Assembly: GCA_963932145.1 (NCBI GenBank)
Contig: OZ010577.1
Coordinates: forward strand, 16,345,889 to 16,409,888
Source of the DNA: Acanthosepion lycidas
Lineage: Eukaryota > Mollusca > Cephalopoda > Sepiida > Sepiidae
Length of the DNA stretch: 64,000 bases
Direction: 5' to 3'
This document shows, piece after piece, positions 1-12,090 of this stretch. Position numbers and translations under genes: made by a program. Positions within the stretch are counted from its first letter, which is position 1; each line of letters starts with the position of its first letter. A model generated the notes under the pieces. The model saw nothing but the letters and a program-made list of their open reading frames with translations. It was not told the DNA's origin and made no database searches.

Positions 1-1104
1 GCGTTCTATTTACCTTTACATTCTTTCATTTCACTTTATGAACAGGCAAGGGTCTCCTCTAAACCCGGCTTACAATTATTTTTCATTCGAACTCATACAG
101 TGAGCGTAGCATGCAAAGATTACGACTCACGTAACAGGGATTTCCTTGAAAAACTGTGTGGACGCAAAATGGGTGATTGCTGTATGTTTCTCTCCTGCCG
201 TGCGTTCTATTTACCTTTACATTCTTTCTTTTAACTTTATGAACAGGCAAGATCCTCCTCTAAAAGCTGCTTATAATTATTTTTCATTCGAACTCATACA
301 GTGAGCGTAGCATGCAAAGGTTACGACTCACGTAACAGGGATTTCCTTGAAAAACTGTGTGGACGCAAAATGGGTGATCGCTGTATGTTTCTCTCCTGCC
401 GTGCGTTCTATTTACCTTTACATTTTTTCATTTAACTTTATGAACAGGCAAGAGGCTCCTCTAAAAGCTGCTTACAATTATTTTTCATTCGAACTCATAC
501 AGTGAGCGTAGCATGCAAAGGATACTATTCATATAACAGGGATTTCCTTGAAAAACTGTGTGGACGCAAAGTGGGTGATTGCTGTATGTTTCTCTCCTGC
601 CGTGCGTTCTATTTACCTTTACATTCTTTCATTTAACTTTATGAACAGGCAAGAGCCTCCTCTAAAAGCTGCTTACAATTATTTTTCATTCGAACTCATA
701 CAGTGAGCGTAGCATGCAAAGGTTACGACTCACGTAACAGGGATTTCCTTGAAAAACTGTGTGGACGCAAAATGGGTGATCGCTGTATGTTTCTCTCCTG
801 CCGTGCGTTCTATTTACCTTTACATTCTTTCATTTAACTTTATGAACAGGCAAGAGGCTCCTCTAAAAGCTGCTTACAATTATTTTTCATTCGAACTCAT
901 ACAGTGAGCGTAGCATGCAAAGGTTACGACTCACGTAACAGAGATTTCCTTGAAAAACTGTGTGGACGCAAAATGGGTGATCGCTGTATGTTTCTCTCCT
1001 GCCGTGCGTTCTATTTACCTTTACATTCTTTCATTTAACTTTATGAACAGGCAAGAGGCTCCTCTAAAAGCTGCTTACAATTATTTTTCATTCGAACTCA
1101 TACA

Positions 1105-1135
1105 GTGAGCGTAGCATGCAAAGGTTACGACTCAC
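1105..1135 (+). other. Potential hairpin in A-type unit (11-bp stem)
   Basis: Shown in the reference unit and present in most A-type units. The 5' arm GTGAGCGTAGC (1105-1115) can pair with GTTACG (1124-1129) plus CTCAC (1131-1135). This gives 11 pairs, one of them a G-T wobble, with a single bulged A at 1130 and an 8-nt loop (ATGCAAAG). It could form as a cruciform in DNA or a stem-loop in a transcript. In B-type units the 3' arm is altered and the stem is weakened to a few pairs with wobbles. Formation in vivo is inference. Confidence 0.6.
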
Positions 1136-1140
1136 GTAAC
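1124..1140. other. Perfect 6-bp dyad in the A box (candidate protein-binding site)
   Basis: GTTACG and CGTAAC are exact inverted repeats separated by ACTCA. The dyad lies at unit positions 119-135 and overlaps the 3' arm of the larger hairpin, so the two structures would compete. All five bases that separate A-type from B-type units fall in or beside it. A dyad of this size resembles a recognition site for a dimeric DNA-binding protein, but no known site was recognised and it does not match the CENP-B box. Confidence 0.5.
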
Positions 1141-1539
1141 AGGGATTTCCTTGAAAAACTGTGTGGACGCAAAATGGGTGATCGCTGTATGTTTCTCTCC
1201 TGCCGTGCGTTCTATTTACCTTTAGATTCTTTCATTTAACTTTATGAACAGGCAAGAGGCTCCTCTAAAAGCTGTTTACAATTATTTTTCATTCGAACTC
1301 ATACAGTGATCGTAGCATGCAAAGGTTACGACTCACGTAACAGGGATTTCCTTGAAAAACTGTGTGGACGCAAAATGGGTGATCGCTGTATGTTTCTCTC
1401 CTGCCGTGCGTTCTATTTACCTTTACATTCTTTCATTTCACTTTATGAACAGGCAAGAGCCTCCTCTAAAACCGGCTTACAATTATTTTTCATTCGAACT
1501 CCTACAGTGAGCGTAGCATGCAAAGGATACTATTCATAT

Positions 1540-4500
1540 AACAGGGATTTCCATGAAAAACTGTGTGGACGCAAAGTGGGTGATCGCTGTATGTTTGTCT
1601 CCTGCCGTGCGTTCTATTTACCTTTACATTCTTTCATTTAACTTTATGAACAGGCAAGAGCCTCCTCTAAAAGCTGCTTACAATTATCTTTCATTCGAAC
1701 TCATACAGTGAGCGTAGCATGCAAAGGTTACGACTCACGTAACAGAGATTTCCTTGAAAAACTGTGTGGACGCAAAATGGGTGATCGCTGTATGTTTCTC
1801 TCCTGCCGTGCGTTCTATTTACCTTTACATTCTTTCATTTAACTTTATGAACAGGCAAGAGCCTCCTCTAAAAGCTGCTTACAATTATTTTTCATTCGAA
1901 CTCATACAGTGAGCGTAGCATGCAAAGGTTACGACTCATGTAACAGGGATTTCCTTGAAAAACTGTGTGGTCGCAAAATGGGTGATCGCTGTATGTTTCT
2001 CTCCTGCCGTGCGTTCTATTTACCTTTACATTCTTTCATTTAACTTTATGAACAGGCAAGATGCTCCTCTAAAAGCTGCTTACAATTATTTTTCATTCGA
2101 ACTCATACAGTGAGCGTAGCATGCAAAGGTTACGACTCACGTAACAGGGATTTCCTTGAAAAACTGTGTGGACGCAAAATGGGTGATCGCTGTATGTTTC
2201 TCTCCTGCCGTGCGTTCTATTTACCTTTACATTCTTTCCTTTAACTTTATGAACAGGCAAGAGCCTCCTCTAAAATCGGCTTACAATTATTTTTTCATTC
2301 GAACTCATACAGTGAGCGTAGCATGCAAACGTTACGACTCACGTAACAGGGATTTCCTTGAAAAACTGTGTGGACGCAAAATGGGTGATCGCTGTATGTT
2401 TCTCTCCTGCCGTGCGTTCTATTTACCTTTACATTCTTTCATTTAACTTTATGAACAGGCAAGAGGCTCCTCTAAAAGCTGCTTAGAATTATTTTTCATT
2501 CGAACACATATAGTGAGCGTAGCATGCAAAGGTTACGACTCACGTAACAGGGATTTCCTTGAAAAACTGTGTGGACGCAAAATGGGTGATCGCTGTATGT
2601 TTCTCTCCTGCCGTGCGTTCTATTTACCTTTACATTCTTTCATTTAACTTTATGAACAGGCAAGAGCCTCCTCTAAAATCGGCTTACAATTATTTTTTCA
2701 TTCGAACTCATACAGTGAGCGTAGCATGCAAACGTTACGACTCACGTAACAGGGATTTCCTCGAAAAACTGTGTGGACGCAAAATGGGTGATCGCTGTAT
2801 GTTTCTCTCCTCTCGTGCGTTCTATTTACCTTTACATTCTTTCATTTAACTTTATGAACAGGCAAGAGGCTCCTCTAAAAGCTGCTTAGAATTATTTTTC
2901 ATTCGAACTCATACAGTGAGCGTAGCATGCAAAGGTTACGACTCACGTAACAGGGATTTCCTTGAAAACCTGTGTGGACGCAAAATGGGTGATCGCTGTA
3001 TGTTTCTCTCCTGCCGTGCGTTCTATTTACCTTTATATTCTTTCATTTCACTTTATGAACAGGCAAGGGTCTTCTCTAAAACCGGCTTACAATTATTTTT
3101 CATTCGAACTCATACAGTGAGCGTAGCATGCAAAGGATACTATTCATATAACAGGGATTTCCTTGAAAAACTGTGTGGACGCAAAGTGGGTGATCGCTGT
3201 ATGTTTCTCTCCTGCCGTGCGTTCTATTTACCTTTACATTCTTTGATTTAACTTTATGAACAGGCAAGAGGCTCCTCTAAAAGCTGCTTACAATTATTTT
3301 TCATTCGAACTCATACAGTGAGCGTAGCATGCAAAGGTTACGACTCACGTAACAGGGATTTCCTTGAAAAACTGTGTGGACGCAAAATGGGTGATCGCTG
3401 TATGTTTCTCTCCTGCCGTGCGTTCTATTTACCTTTACATTCTTTCTTTTAACTTTATGAACAGGCAAGAGGCTCCTCTGAAAGCTGCTTACAATTATTT
3501 TTCATTCGAACTCATACAGTGAGCGTAGCATGCAAAGGTTACGACTCACGTAACAGGGATTTCCTTGAAAAACTGTGTGGACGCAAAATGGGTGATCGCT
3601 GTATGTTTCTCTCCTGCCGTGCGTTCTATTTACCTTTACATTCTTTCATTTAACTTTATGAACAGGCAAGAGCCTCCTCTAAAATCGGCTTACAATTATT
3701 TTTTCATTCGAACTCATACAGTGAGCGTAGCATGCAAACGTTACGACTCACGTAACAGGGATTTCCTTGAAAAACTGTGTGGACGCAAAATGGGTGATCG
3801 CTGTATGTTTCTCTCCTGCCGTGCGTTCTATTTACCTTTACATTCTTTCTTTTAACTTTATGAACAGGCAAGAGGCTCCTCTAAAAGCTGCTTACAATTA
3901 TTTTTCATTCGAACTCATACAGTGAGCGTAGCATGCAAAGGTTACGACTCACGTAATAGGGATTTCCTTGAAAAACTGTGTGGACGCAAAATGGGTGATC
4001 GCTGTATGTTTCTCTCCTGCCGTGCGTTCTATTTACCTTTACATTCTTTCATTTAACTTTATGAACAGGCAAGAGGCTCCTCTAAAAGCTGCTTACAATT
4101 ATTTTTCATTCGAACTCATACAGTGAGCGTAGCATGCAAAGGTTACGACTCACGTAACAGGGATTTCCTTGAAAAACTGTGTGGATGCAAAATGGGTGAT
4201 CGCTGTATGTTTCTCTCCTGCCGTGCGTTCTATTTACCTTTACATTCTTTCATTTCACTTTATGAACAGGCAAGGGTCTCCTCTAAAACCGGCTTACAAT
4301 TATTTTTCATTCGAACTCATACAGTGAGCGTAGCATGCAAAGGATACTATTCATATAACAGGGATTTCCTTGAAAAACTGTGTGGACGCAAAGTTGGTGA
4401 TCGCTGTATGTTTCTCTCCTGCCGTGCGTTCTATTTACCTTTACATTCTTTCATTTAACTTTATGAACAAGCAAGAGCCTCCTCTAAAAGCTGCTTACAA

Positions 4501-5310
4501 TTATTTTTCATTCGAACTCATACAGTGAGCGTAGCATGCAAAGGTTACGACTCATGTAACAGGGATTTCCTTGAAAAACTGTGTGGTCGCAAAATGGGTG
4601 ATCGCTGTATGTTTCTCTCCTGCCGTGCGTTCTATTTACCTTTACATTCTTTCATTTAACTTTATGAACAGGCAAGAGGCTCCTCTAAAAGCTGCTTACA
4701 ATTATTTTTCATTCGAACTCATACAGTGAGCGTAGCATGCAAACGTTACGACTCACGTAACAGGGATTTCCTTGAAAAACTGTGTGGACGCAAAATGGGT
4801 GATCGCTGTATGTTTCTCTCCTGCCGTGCGTTCTATTTACCTTTACATTCTTTCATTTAACTTTTTGAAGCGGCAAGAGGCTCCTCTAAAAGCTGCTTAG
4901 AATTATTTTTCATTCGAACACATACAGTGAGCGTAGCATGCAAAGGTTACGACTCACGTAACAGGGATTTCCTTGAAAAACTGTGTGGACGCAAAATGGG
5001 TGATCGCTGTATGTTTCTCTCCTGCCGTGCGTTCTATTTACCTTTACATTCTTTCATTTAACTTTATGAACAGGCAAGAGCCTCCTCTAAAATCGGCTTA
5101 CAATTATTTTTTCATTCGAACTCATACAGTGAGCGTAGCATGCAAACGTTACGACTCACGTAACAGGGATTTCCTTGAAAAACTGTGTGGACGCAAAATG
5201 GGTGATCGCTGTATGTTTCTCTCCTGCCGTGCGTTTCTATTTACCTTTACATTCTTTCATTTAACTTTATGAACAGGCAAGAGTCTCCTCTAAAGGATGC
5301 TTACAATTAT
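1540..5310 (+). repeat. Left block with 202-bp T7 units, related to 13.8-20.4 kb
   Basis: This stretch shares rare variants in the same order with 13800-20390: TTTGTCTCC (1595 and 13858), TATCTTTCATT (1686 and 13949), GTGTGGTCGC (about 1966 and 14431), CAAGATGCTCC (about 2058 and 14522), and four units with an extra T giving TTTTTTTCATT (about 2291, 2696, 3702, 5107). Offsets change between 12264 and 12465, so single units were gained or lost in one copy. The block ends at a shared junction: GCGTTTCTAT at 5231 followed by TCTAAAGGATGC, seen again at 20312 and after. Confidence 0.8.
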
Positions 5311-6479
5311 TTTTCATTCGAACTCATACAGTGAGCGTAGCATGCAAAGGTTACGACTCACGTAACAGGGATTTACTTGAAAAACTGTGTGGACGCAAAA
5401 TGGGTGATCGCTGTATGTTTCTCTCATGCCGTGCGTTCTATTTACCTTTACATTCTTTCATTTAACTTTATGAACAGGCAAGAGGCTCCTCTAAAAGCTG
5501 CTTACAATTATTTTTCATTCGAACTCATACAGTGAGCGTAGCATGCAAAGGTTACGACTCACGTAACAGGGATTTCCTTGAAAAACTGTGTGGACGCAAA
5601 ATGGGTGATCGCTGTATGTTTCTCTCCTGCCGTGCGTTCTATTAACCTTTACATTCTTTCATTTCACTTTATGAACAGGCAAGGGTCTCCTCTAAAACCG
5701 GCATACAATTATTTTTCATTCGAACTCATACACTGAGCGTAGCATGCAAAGGATACGACTCACGTAACAGGGATTTCCTTGAAAAACTGTGTGGACGCAA
5801 AATGTGTGATCGCTGTATGTTTCTCTTCTGCCGGGCGTTCTATTTACCTTTACATTCTTTCATTTAACTTTATGAACAGGCAAGAGCCTCCTCTAAAACC
5901 GGCTTACAATTATTTTTCATTCGAATCATACAGTGAGCGTAGCATGCAAAGGATTCGACTCATATAACAGGGATTTCCTTGAAAAACTGTGTGGACGCAA
6001 AATGGGTGATCGCTGTATGTTTCTCTCCTGCCGTGCGTTCTATTTACCTTTACATTCTTTCATTTAACTTTATGAACAGGCAAAAGGCTCCTCTAAAAGC
6101 TGTTTACAATTATTTTTCATTCGAACTCATACAGTGAGCGTTGCATGCAAAGGTTACGACTCACGTAACAGGGATTTCCATGAAAAACTGTGTGGGCGCA
6201 AAATGGGTGATCGCTGTATGTTTCTCTCCTGCCGTGCGTTCTATTTACCTTTACATTCTTTCATTTCACTTTATGAACAGGCAAGGGTCTCCTCTAAAAC
6301 CCGCTTACAATTATTTTTCATTCGAACTCATACAGTGAGCGTAGCATGCAAAGGATACTATTCATATAACAGGGATTTCCTTGAAAAACTGTGTGGACGC
6401 AAAATGGGTGATCGCTGTATGTTTCTCTCCTGCCGTGCGTTCTATTTACCTTTACATTCTTTCATTTCACTTTATGAAC

Positions 6480-9293
6480 AGTCAAGAGACTCCTCTAAAA
6501 GCTGCTTACAATTATTTTTCATTCGAACACATACAGTGAGCGTCGCATGCAAAGGTTACGACTCACGTAACAGGGATTTTCTTGAAAAACTGTGTGGACG
6601 TAAAGTGGGTGATCGATGTATGTTTCTCTCCTGCCGTGCGTTCTATTTAACTTTATATTCTTTCATTTCACTTTATGAACAGGCAAGGGTCTTCTCTAAA
6701 ACCGGCTTACAATTATTTTTCATTCGACCTCATACAGTGAGCGTAGCATGCAAAGGATACTATTCATATAACAGGGATTTCCTTGAAAAACTGTGTGGAC
6801 GCAAAGTGGGTGATCGCTGTATGTTTCTCTCCTGCCGTGCGTTTCTATTTACCTTTACATTCTTTCATTTAACTTTATGAACAGGCAAGAGCCTCCTCTA
6901 AAGGCTGCTTACAATTATTTTTCATTAGAACTCATACAGTGAGCGTAGCATGCAAAGGTTACGACTCACGTAACAGGGATTTACTTGAAAAACTGTGTGG
7001 ACGCAAAATGGGTGATCGCAGTATGTTTCTCTCATGCCGTGCGTTCTATTTACCTTTACATTCTTTCATTTAACTTTATGAACAGGCAAGAGGCTCCTCT
7101 AAAAGCTGCTTACAATTATTTTTCATTCGAACTCATACAGTGAGAGTAGCATGCAAAGGTTACGACTCACGTAACAGGGATTTTCTTGAAAAACTGTGTG
7201 GACGCAAAATGGGTGATCGCTGTATGTTTCTCTCCTGCCGTGCGTTCTATTAACCTTTACATTCTTTCATTTCACTTTATGAACAGGCAAGGGTCTCCTC
7301 TAAAACCGGCATACAATTATTTTTCATTCGAACTCATACACTGAGCGTAGCATGCAAAGGATACTATTCATATAACAGGGATTTCCTTGAAAAACTGTGT
7401 GGACGCAAAGTAGGGGATCGCTGTATGTTTCTCTCCTACCGTGCGTTGTATTTACCTTTACATTCTTTCATTTAACTTTATGAACAGGCAAGAGCCTCCT
7501 CTAAAAGCTGCTTACAATTATTTTTCATTCGAACTCATACAGTGAGCGTAGCATGCAAAGGTTACGACTCACGTAACAGGGATTTCCTTGAAAAACTGTG
7601 TGGACGCAAAATGGGTGATCGCTGTATGTTTCTCTCCTGCCGTGCGTTCTATTTACCTTTACATTCTTTCATTTAACTTTATGAACAGGCAAAAGGCTCC
7701 TCTAAAAGCTGCTTACAATTATTTTTCATTCGAACTCATACAGTGAGCGTTGCATGCAAAGGTTACGACTCACGTAACAGGGATTTCCTTGAAAAACTGT
7801 GTGGACGCAAAATGGGTGATCGCTGTATGTTTCTCTCCTGCCGTGCGTTCTATTTACCTTTACATTCTTTCATTTCACTTTATGAAAAGGCAAGGGCCTC
7901 CTCTAAAAGCGGCTTACAATTATTTTTCATTCGAACTCCTACAGTGAGCGTAGCATGCAAAGGATACTGTTCATATAACAGGGATTTCTTGAAAAACTGT
8001 GTGGACGCAAAATGGGTGATCGCTGTATGTTTCTCTCCTGCCGTGCGTTCTATTTACCTTTACATTCTTTCATTTCACTTTATGAACAGGCAAGAGCCTC
8101 CTCTAAAACCGGCTTACAATTATTTTTCATTCGAACTCATACAGTGAGCGTAGCATGCAAAGGATTCGACTCATATAACAGGGATTTCCTTGAAAAACTG
8201 TGTGGACGCAAAATGGGTGATCGCTGTATGTTTCTCTCCTGCCGTGCGTTCTATTTACCTTTACATTCTTTCATTTAACTTTATGAACAGGCAAAAGGCT
8301 CCTCTAAAAGCTGTTTACAATTATTTTTCATTCGAACTCATACAGTGAGCGTTGCATGCAAAGGTTACAACTCACGTAACAGGGATTTCCTTGAAAAACT
8401 GAGTGGGCGCAAAATGGGTGATCGCTGTATGTTTCTCTCCTGCCGTGCGTTCTATTTACCTTTACATTCTTTCATTTCACTTTATGAACAGGCAAGGGTC
8501 TCCTCTAAAACCCGCTTACAATTATTTTTCATTCGAACTCATACAGTGAGCGTAGCATGCAAAGGATACTATTCATATAACAGGGATTTCCTTGAAAAAC
8601 TGTGTGGACGCAAAATGGGTGATCGCTGTATGTTTCTCTCCTGCCGTGCGTTCTATTTACCTTTACATTCTTTCATTTCACTTTATGAACAGGCAAGAGA
8701 CTCCTCTAAAAGCTGCTTACAATTATTTTTCATTCGAACACATACAGTGAGCGTCGCATGCAAAGGTTACGACTCACGTAACAGGGATTTTATTGAAAAA
8801 CTGTGTGGACGCAAAATGTGTGATCGCTGTATGTTTCTCTTCTGCCGGGCGTTCTATTTACCTTTACATTCTTTCATTTAACTTTATGAACAGGCAAGAG
8901 CCTCCTCTAAAACCGGCTTACAATTATTTTTCATTCGAACTCATACAGTGAGCGTAGCATGCAAACGTTACGACTCACGTAACAGGGATTTCCTTGAAAA
9001 ACTGTGTGGACGCAAAATGGGTGATCGCTGTATGTTTCTCTCCTGCCGTGCGTTCTATTTACCTTTACATTCTTTCATTTAACTTTATGAACAGGCAAGT
9101 GCCTCCTCTAAAACCGGCTTACAATTATTTTTCATTCGAACTCATACAGTGAGCGTAGCATGCAAATGTTACGACTCACGTAACAGGGATTTCCTTGAAA
9201 AACTGAGTGGGCGCAAAATGGGTGATCGCTGTATGTTTCTCTCCTGCCGTGCGTTCTATTTACCTTTACATTCTTTCATTTCACTTTATGAAC
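6480..9293 (+). repeat. 14-unit duplication, copy 1
   Basis: The sequence recurs 2814 bp (14 x 201) to the right. Shared rare markers, all at +2814, include GAACAGTCAAGAGAC (about 6476), TAACTTTATATTC (6649), GCGTTTCTAT (6839), TTAGAACTC (about 6926), CGCAGTATG (about 7017), TGAGAGTAGC (7141), GTAGGGGATC (about 7410), a unit with one base missing in GGGATTTCTTG (about 7981), and GAGTGGGCGC (8401). Over the parts compared line by line only one mismatch was seen (A at about 8793 against C at about 11607). The duplication must be very recent. Confidence 0.9.
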
Positions 9294-12090
9294 AGTCAAG
9301 AGACTCCTCTAAAAGCTGCTTACAATTATTTTTCATTCGAACACATACAGTGAGCGTCGCATGCAAAGGTTACGACTCACGTAACAGGGATTTTCTTGAA
9401 AAACTGTGTGGACGTAAAGTGGGTGATCGATGTATGTTTCTCTCCTGCCGTGCGTTCTATTTAACTTTATATTCTTTCATTTCACTTTATGAACAGGCAA
9501 GGGTCTTCTCTAAAACCGGCTTACAATTATTTTTCATTCGACCTCATACAGTGAGCGTAGCATGCAAAGGATACTATTCATATAACAGGGATTTCCTTGA
9601 AAAACTGTGTGGACGCAAAGTGGGTGATCGCTGTATGTTTCTCTCCTGCCGTGCGTTTCTATTTACCTTTACATTCTTTCATTTAACTTTATGAACAGGC
9701 AAGAGCCTCCTCTAAAGGCTGCTTACAATTATTTTTCATTAGAACTCATACAGTGAGCGTAGCATGCAAAGGTTACGACTCACGTAACAGGGATTTACTT
9801 GAAAAACTGTGTGGACGCAAAATGGGTGATCGCAGTATGTTTCTCTCATGCCGTGCGTTCTATTTACCTTTACATTCTTTCATTTAACTTTATGAACAGG
9901 CAAGAGGCTCCTCTAAAAGCTGCTTACAATTATTTTTCATTCGAACTCATACAGTGAGAGTAGCATGCAAAGGTTACGACTCACGTAACAGGGATTTTCT
10001 TGAAAAACTGTGTGGACGCAAAATGGGTGATCGCTGTATGTTTCTCTCCTGCCGTGCGTTCTATTAACCTTTACATTCTTTCATTTCACTTTATGAACAG
10101 GCAAGGGTCTCCTCTAAAACCGGCATACAATTATTTTTCATTCGAACTCATACACTGAGCGTAGCATGCAAAGGATACTATTCATATAACAGGGATTTCC
10201 TTGAAAAACTGTGTGGACGCAAAGTAGGGGATCGCTGTATGTTTCTCTCCTACCGTGCGTTGTATTTACCTTTACATTCTTTCATTTAACTTTATGAACA
10301 GGCAAGAGCCTCCTCTAAAAGCTGCTTACAATTATTTTTCATTCGAACTCATACAGTGAGCGTAGCATGCAAAGGTTACGACTCACGTAACAGGGATTTC
10401 CTTGAAAAACTGTGTGGACGCAAAATGGGTGATCGCTGTATGTTTCTCTCCTGCCGTGCGTTCTATTTACCTTTACATTCTTTCATTTAACTTTATGAAC
10501 AGGCAAAAGGCTCCTCTAAAAGCTGCTTACAATTATTTTTCATTCGAACTCATACAGTGAGCGTTGCATGCAAAGGTTACGACTCACGTAACAGGGATTT
10601 CCTTGAAAAACTGTGTGGACGCAAAATGGGTGATCGCTGTATGTTTCTCTCCTGCCGTGCGTTCTATTTACCTTTACATTCTTTCATTTCACTTTATGAA
10701 AAGGCAAGGGCCTCCTCTAAAAGCGGCTTACAATTATTTTTCATTCGAACTCCTACAGTGAGCGTAGCATGCAAAGGATACTGTTCATATAACAGGGATT
10801 TCTTGAAAAACTGTGTGGACGCAAAATGGGTGATCGCTGTATGTTTCTCTCCTGCCGTGCGTTCTATTTACCTTTACATTCTTTCATTTCACTTTATGAA
10901 CAGGCAAGAGCCTCCTCTAAAACCGGCTTACAATTATTTTTCATTCGAACTCATACAGTGAGCGTAGCATGCAAAGGATTCGACTCATATAACAGGGATT
11001 TCCTTGAAAAACTGTGTGGACGCAAAATGGGTGATCGCTGTATGTTTCTCTCCTGCCGTGCGTTCTATTTACCTTTACATTCTTTCATTTAACTTTATGA
11101 ACAGGCAAAAGGCTCCTCTAAAAGCTGTTTACAATTATTTTTCATTCGAACTCATACAGTGAGCGTTGCATGCAAAGGTTACAACTCACGTAACAGGGAT
11201 TTCCTTGAAAAACTGAGTGGGCGCAAAATGGGTGATCGCTGTATGTTTCTCTCCTGCCGTGCGTTCTATTTACCTTTACATTCTTTCATTTCACTTTATG
11301 AACAGGCAAGGGTCTCCTCTAAAACCCGCTTACAATTATTTTTCATTCGAACTCATACAGTGAGCGTAGCATGCAAAGGATACTATTCATATAACAGGGA
11401 TTTCCTTGAAAAACTGTGTGGACGCAAAATGGGTGATCGCTGTATGTTTCTCTCCTGCCGTGCGTTCTATTTACCTTTACATTCTTTCATTTCACTTTAT
11501 GAACAGGCAAGAGACTCCTCTAAAAGCTGCTTACAATTATTTTTCATTCGAACACATACAGTGAGCGTCGCATGCAAAGGTTACGACTCACGTAACAGGG
11601 ATTTTCTTGAAAAACTGTGTGGACGCAAAATGTGTGATCGCTGTATGTTTCTCTTCTGCCGGGCGTTCTATTTACCTTTACATTCTTTCATTTAACTTTA
11701 TGAACAGGCAAGAGCCTCCTCTAAAACCGGCTTACAATTATTTTTCATTCGAACTCATACAGTGAGCGTAGCATGCAAACGTTACGACTCACGTAACAGG
11801 GATTTCCTTGAAAAACTGTGTGGACGCAAAATGGGTGATCGCTGTATGTTTCTCTCCTGCCGTGCGTTCTATTTACCTTTACATTCTTTCATTTAACTTT
11901 ATGAACAGGCAAGTGCCTCCTCTAAAACCGGCTTACAATTATTTTTCATTCGAACTCATACAGTGAGCGTAGCATGCAAATGTTACGACTCACGTAACAG
12001 GGATTTCCTTGAAAAACTGAGTGGGCGCAAAATGGGTGATCGCTGTATGTTTCTCTCCTGCCGTGCGTTCTATTTACCTTTACATTCTTT
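9294..12090 (+). repeat. 14-unit duplication, copy 2
   Basis: Partner of 6480-9293, directly adjacent. Identity ends before about 12095, where copy 2 has CATTTAACTTT and CAAGAGCATCC while copy 1 runs into the start of copy 2 (CATTTCACTTT, GTCAAGAGACTCC). Direct adjacency and head-to-tail order fit one unequal exchange out of register by 14 units. Parts of the same block reappear at 20640-21820 (for example CGCAGTATG at about 20693 and GTAGGGGATC at about 21085), so this material was also copied further away. Confidence 0.88.

Larger units (their letters stand above)
1006..1206 (+). repeat. Representative A-type satellite unit (consensus)
   Basis: This 201-bp copy matches the commonest base at every position I checked and serves as reference (unit position 1 = base 1006). 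It has TAA at unit positions 31-33, a GAGGCTCCTC segment at 50-59, AAAGCTGC at 62-69, and the A box GGTTACGACTCACGTAAC at 118-135. The segment at 49-60 is a short interrupted palindrome (AGAGG, 2-nt spacer, CCTCT). A-type units are the majority class across the window, and nearly pure runs occur at 640-1300 and 51550-52300. Confidence 0.9.

Noticed and set aside
1085-1105. CENP-B box near the TTCGAA of each unit
   Set aside because: The motif needs TTCG, four bases, A, two bases, CGGG. The unit has C at the A position and no CGGG at the right distance; the CCGGGCG variants (for example 8846) have no upstream TTCG.
1085-1105. tRNA-derived repeat (TTCGAA resembling a T-arm / B box)
   Set aside because: TTCGAAC lacks the preceding GG and no A box, cloverleaf arms or anticodon stem could be placed around it.
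1020-1110. Splice-acceptor-like pyrimidine tracts ending in CAG and a donor-like GTGAGC in each unit
   Set aside because: Such short signals are expected in AT-rich DNA, recur only because the unit recurs, and bound no plausible exon.
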